Assembly: GCA_019323195.1 (NCBI GenBank)
Contig: JAHWHQ010000015.1
Location: 1-14,148, forward strand
DNA from: Candidatus Woesearchaeota archaeon
GTDB taxonomy: Archaea > Nanobdellota > Nanobdellia > Woesearchaeales > JACPBV01
Direction: 5' to 3'
DNA length: 14,148 nt
Shown here piece by piece: positions 12,613-14,148 of the stretch. The first letter of the stretch is position 1. Each line of letters starts with the position of its first letter. The position numbers and the translations under genes were made by a program. The notes under the pieces were generated by a model. It made no database searches. It was not told the DNA's origin and saw only the letters and a list, made by a program, of their open reading frames with translations.

Positions 12613-13100
12613 AAACCGGTTTTAAGAGAAAAAGGCTGGGAAAAACAGACTACAGGAAAAGGCTAAGGATACTGTCATCCAACAGGCCAAGGCTGGTGGT
12701 AAGAAAAAGCCTCAAGAACATATTAGCCCAGGTAGTGGAATACAAGGGGAAAGGGGATAAGGTAATCTTATCTGTCCACAGCTCTGAATTGAAAAAGATG
12801 GGATATGACGGAAACAAGGGGAATATACCCGCATCCTACCTTATAGGCTTATTGATTGGAAGCAAGGCAAAAAAGAGCAATATCAGGGAATTGGTCCTGG
12901 ACATTGGATTGCAGAAATCGGTCAAGGGCTCAAGGATCTATTCATTATTAAAAGGCTGCATTGACAGCGGATTAAGCATCCCGCATTCAAAAGAGATATT
13001 TCCTTCAGAAGACAGGATAAAGGGTGCTCATATCAAGAACTTCAACAGCAATAAATTTGAAGAAATAAAAAACAAAATACTAGGTGCACAAAATGCCTGA
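12609..13100 (+). CDS. rpl18: Large-subunit ribosomal protein uL18
   Basis: This 163-residue uL18 binds 5S rRNA in the central protuberance together with uL5. The archaeal pattern is GFKRKRLGKTDYRKRLRILS, NRPRLVVRKSLKNILAQVVE and YKGKGDKVILSVHSSELKKM. A second region reads NIPASYLIGLLIGSKAKKSN and VLDIGLQKSVKGSRIYSLLK, followed by GCIDSGLSIPHSKEIFPSED. Its length is slightly short for archaea. It overlaps eL19 by 4 nt and uS5 by 8 nt. Confidence 0.96.
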   Translation: MKTGFKRKRLGKTDYRKRLRILSSNRPRLVVRKSLKNILAQVVEYKGKGDKVILSVHSSELKKMGYDGNKGNIPASYLIGLLIGSKAKKSNIRELVLDIGLQKSVKGSRIYSLLKGCIDSGLSIPHSKEIFPSEDRIKGAHIKNFNSNKFEEIKNKILGAQNA

Positions 13101-13908
13101 AGAAACAGAAACATCCAATAAAGTTGAGGATATTGAGAAACAGATTGTGAAAGAAGTAAAGGAAAAGACAGGTTTTGACAAGACATCCTGGAAGCCGAAA
13201 ACAAGCATGGGAAATAAGGTCAAGGATGGAGAGATCACTGATATAGATGATATACTTAATAAGGGCCTGAAGGTATTAGAGTCTGAGATTATAGACGCAT
13301 TATTGCCTAACCTTTCCAGTGAGCTGCTTTTGATAGGCCAGTCAAAAGGCAAATTCGGCGGCGGCCAGAGAAGAATTTTCAAGCAGACCCAGAAAAAGAC
13401 AAAGGAAGGCAACAAGCCTCATTTTGCCATATATGCCTGCGTAGGAAACAATGATGGTTATATTGGATTAGGTTACGGAAAAAGCAAAGAGACCGTCCCG
13501 GCGAGAGAGAAAGCCCTAAGAAGGGCCAAATTAAACCTGATAAAGGTAAGAAGAGGATGCGGATCATGGCAGTGCGGCTGCAGGGAGCCCCACACAATAC
13601 CTTTCGCCGTAAAGGGAAAATGCGGCTCCTGCATCATTGAGCTTATCCCTGCTCCAAAAGGTACTGGGCTGAGGATTGAAAATGAATGCCAGAAGGTATT
13701 AAAGCTTGCAGGCATCAAGGACATCTGGTCAAGAACAAAGGGCCAGACAAAGACCAAGATCAACCTTATATCTGCCTGTTATGACGCTCTTAAGAGCCTG
13801 TTCAAGATGAAATCAGGAGAAAAATATTTTAAAGAGCTGGGGATTATTGAAGGAAAAATTTCAAATAAGGAAGGAGAAAATGAGCAAGATAGCAGTAATC
13901 AGGGTTAG
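13093..13908 (+). CDS. rps5: Small-subunit ribosomal protein uS5, N-extended
   Basis: This 271-residue uS5 is involved in decoding accuracy and the mRNA-entry helicase site. The dsRNA-binding-like domain starts near residue 75: LLIGQSKGKFGGGQRRIFKQ, then IYACVGNNDGYIGLGYGKSK and ETVPAREKALRRAKLNLIKV. The archaeal insertion GCGSWQCGCREPHTIPF and the C-terminal domain GKCGSCIIELIPAPKGTGLR and LKLAGIKDIWSRTKGQTKTK follow. The first 40 residues are a charged extension. I take the ATG at 13093; a GTG three codons earlier is possible. It overlaps uL18 by 8 nt and uL30 by 29 nt, the overlap encoding its polar end (ENEQDSSNQG). Confidence 0.96.
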   Translation: MPEETETSNKVEDIEKQIVKEVKEKTGFDKTSWKPKTSMGNKVKDGEITDIDDILNKGLKVLESEIIDALLPNLSSELLLIGQSKGKFGGGQRRIFKQTQKKTKEGNKPHFAIYACVGNNDGYIGLGYGKSKETVPAREKALRRAKLNLIKVRRGCGSWQCGCREPHTIPFAVKGKCGSCIIELIPAPKGTGLRIENECQKVLKLAGIKDIWSRTKGQTKTKINLISACYDALKSLFKMKSGEKYFKELGIIEGKISNKEGENEQDSSNQG

Positions 13909-14148
13909 AGGATCGGTAAACCTAAAAAAGGAAGTTAAGGACACGCTGGAATTATTAAGGCTGTATAGAAAGAATTACTGTATTGTCGTAGATGACACCC
14001 CATCCTACAAGGGGATGATAACAAAAGTTAAAGACTACGTAACCTTTGGCGAGATAGATGACGAAACCTTCAAAGAGCTCATAGAAAAAAGAGGGGAAGC
14101 ATATAAAGGAAGGGAAAAAGACAGGAAAGGCAGGATTAGCTATAAAAA
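13880..14148 (+). CDS. rpl30: Large-subunit ribosomal protein uL30, 3' part missing
   Basis: The ATG at 13880 opens a frame with no stop through the right edge (89 full codons). It begins MSKIAVIRVRGSVNLKKEVK, the uL30 N-terminus, followed by DTLELLRLYRKNYCIVVDDT, PSYKGMITKVKDYVTFGEID and a charged stretch. Archaeal uL30 is about 150 residues, so 60 or so are missing. GGAG at 13873-13876, inside uS5, gives short spacing (3 nt). The start lies 29 nt before the uS5 stop. By archaeal convention uL15 and SecY should follow outside the window. Confidence 0.93.
   Translation, partial: MSKIAVIRVRGSVNLKKEVKDTLELLRLYRKNYCIVVDDTPSYKGMITKVKDYVTFGEIDDETFKELIEKRGEAYKGREKDRKGRISYK

Overview
The window is archaeal. 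Positions 2846 to the right edge hold the S10/spc ribosomal-protein supercluster in archaeal order: uL3, uL4, uL23, uL2, uS19, uL22, uS3, uL29, aIF1 (SUI1), uS17, uL14, uL24, eS4, uL5, uS14, uS8, uL6, eL32, eL19, uL18, uS5, uL30 (cut off). The proteins eS4, eL32, eL19 and aIF1, and the archaeal/eukaryal forms of the universal proteins, exclude bacteria. Compact genes with 1-32 nt overlaps, Lys/Glu-rich tails on several proteins, and no Rpp29 gene between aIF1 and uS17 suggest a DPANN-type archaeon, perhaps of the Woesearchaeota/Pacearchaeota kind. That placement is an inference; no rRNA gene is present to test it.

Layout. Positions 1-1854 (minus strand) hold an AT-rich region encoding a helical protein. 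A 130-codon N-terminal frame is followed, across an A7 run, by a -1-frame ORF that leaves the window at position 1. The second frame contains 34-38-residue tandem repeats, two neighbouring units of which share an exact 57-nt stretch. Positions 1855-1960 are a divergent promoter region. Positions 1961-2428 (plus) encode a three-helix membrane protein with a cysteine-rich tail. Positions 2411-2612 form a large inverted-repeat element with 15-bp ends, an inner 10-bp helix and several hairpins; its left arm is exactly the last five codons of the membrane-protein gene. Positions about 2613-2845 are the upstream/leader region of the ribosomal cluster, with a TATA-like box and mutually exclusive hairpins ending in a T run.

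The ribosomal cluster is one directional, tightly packed transcription unit. Most joints are ATGA-type overlaps or gaps of a few bases, so translation coupling is likely. The longest internal gaps (45 and 41 nt) flank eL32. Together the genes supply parts of both ribosomal subunits plus the start-codon selection factor aIF1.

No complete new system is evident. The parts that deserve attention are the left flank (frameshift plus repeat protein), the inverted-repeat element, and the leader of the ribosomal cluster.
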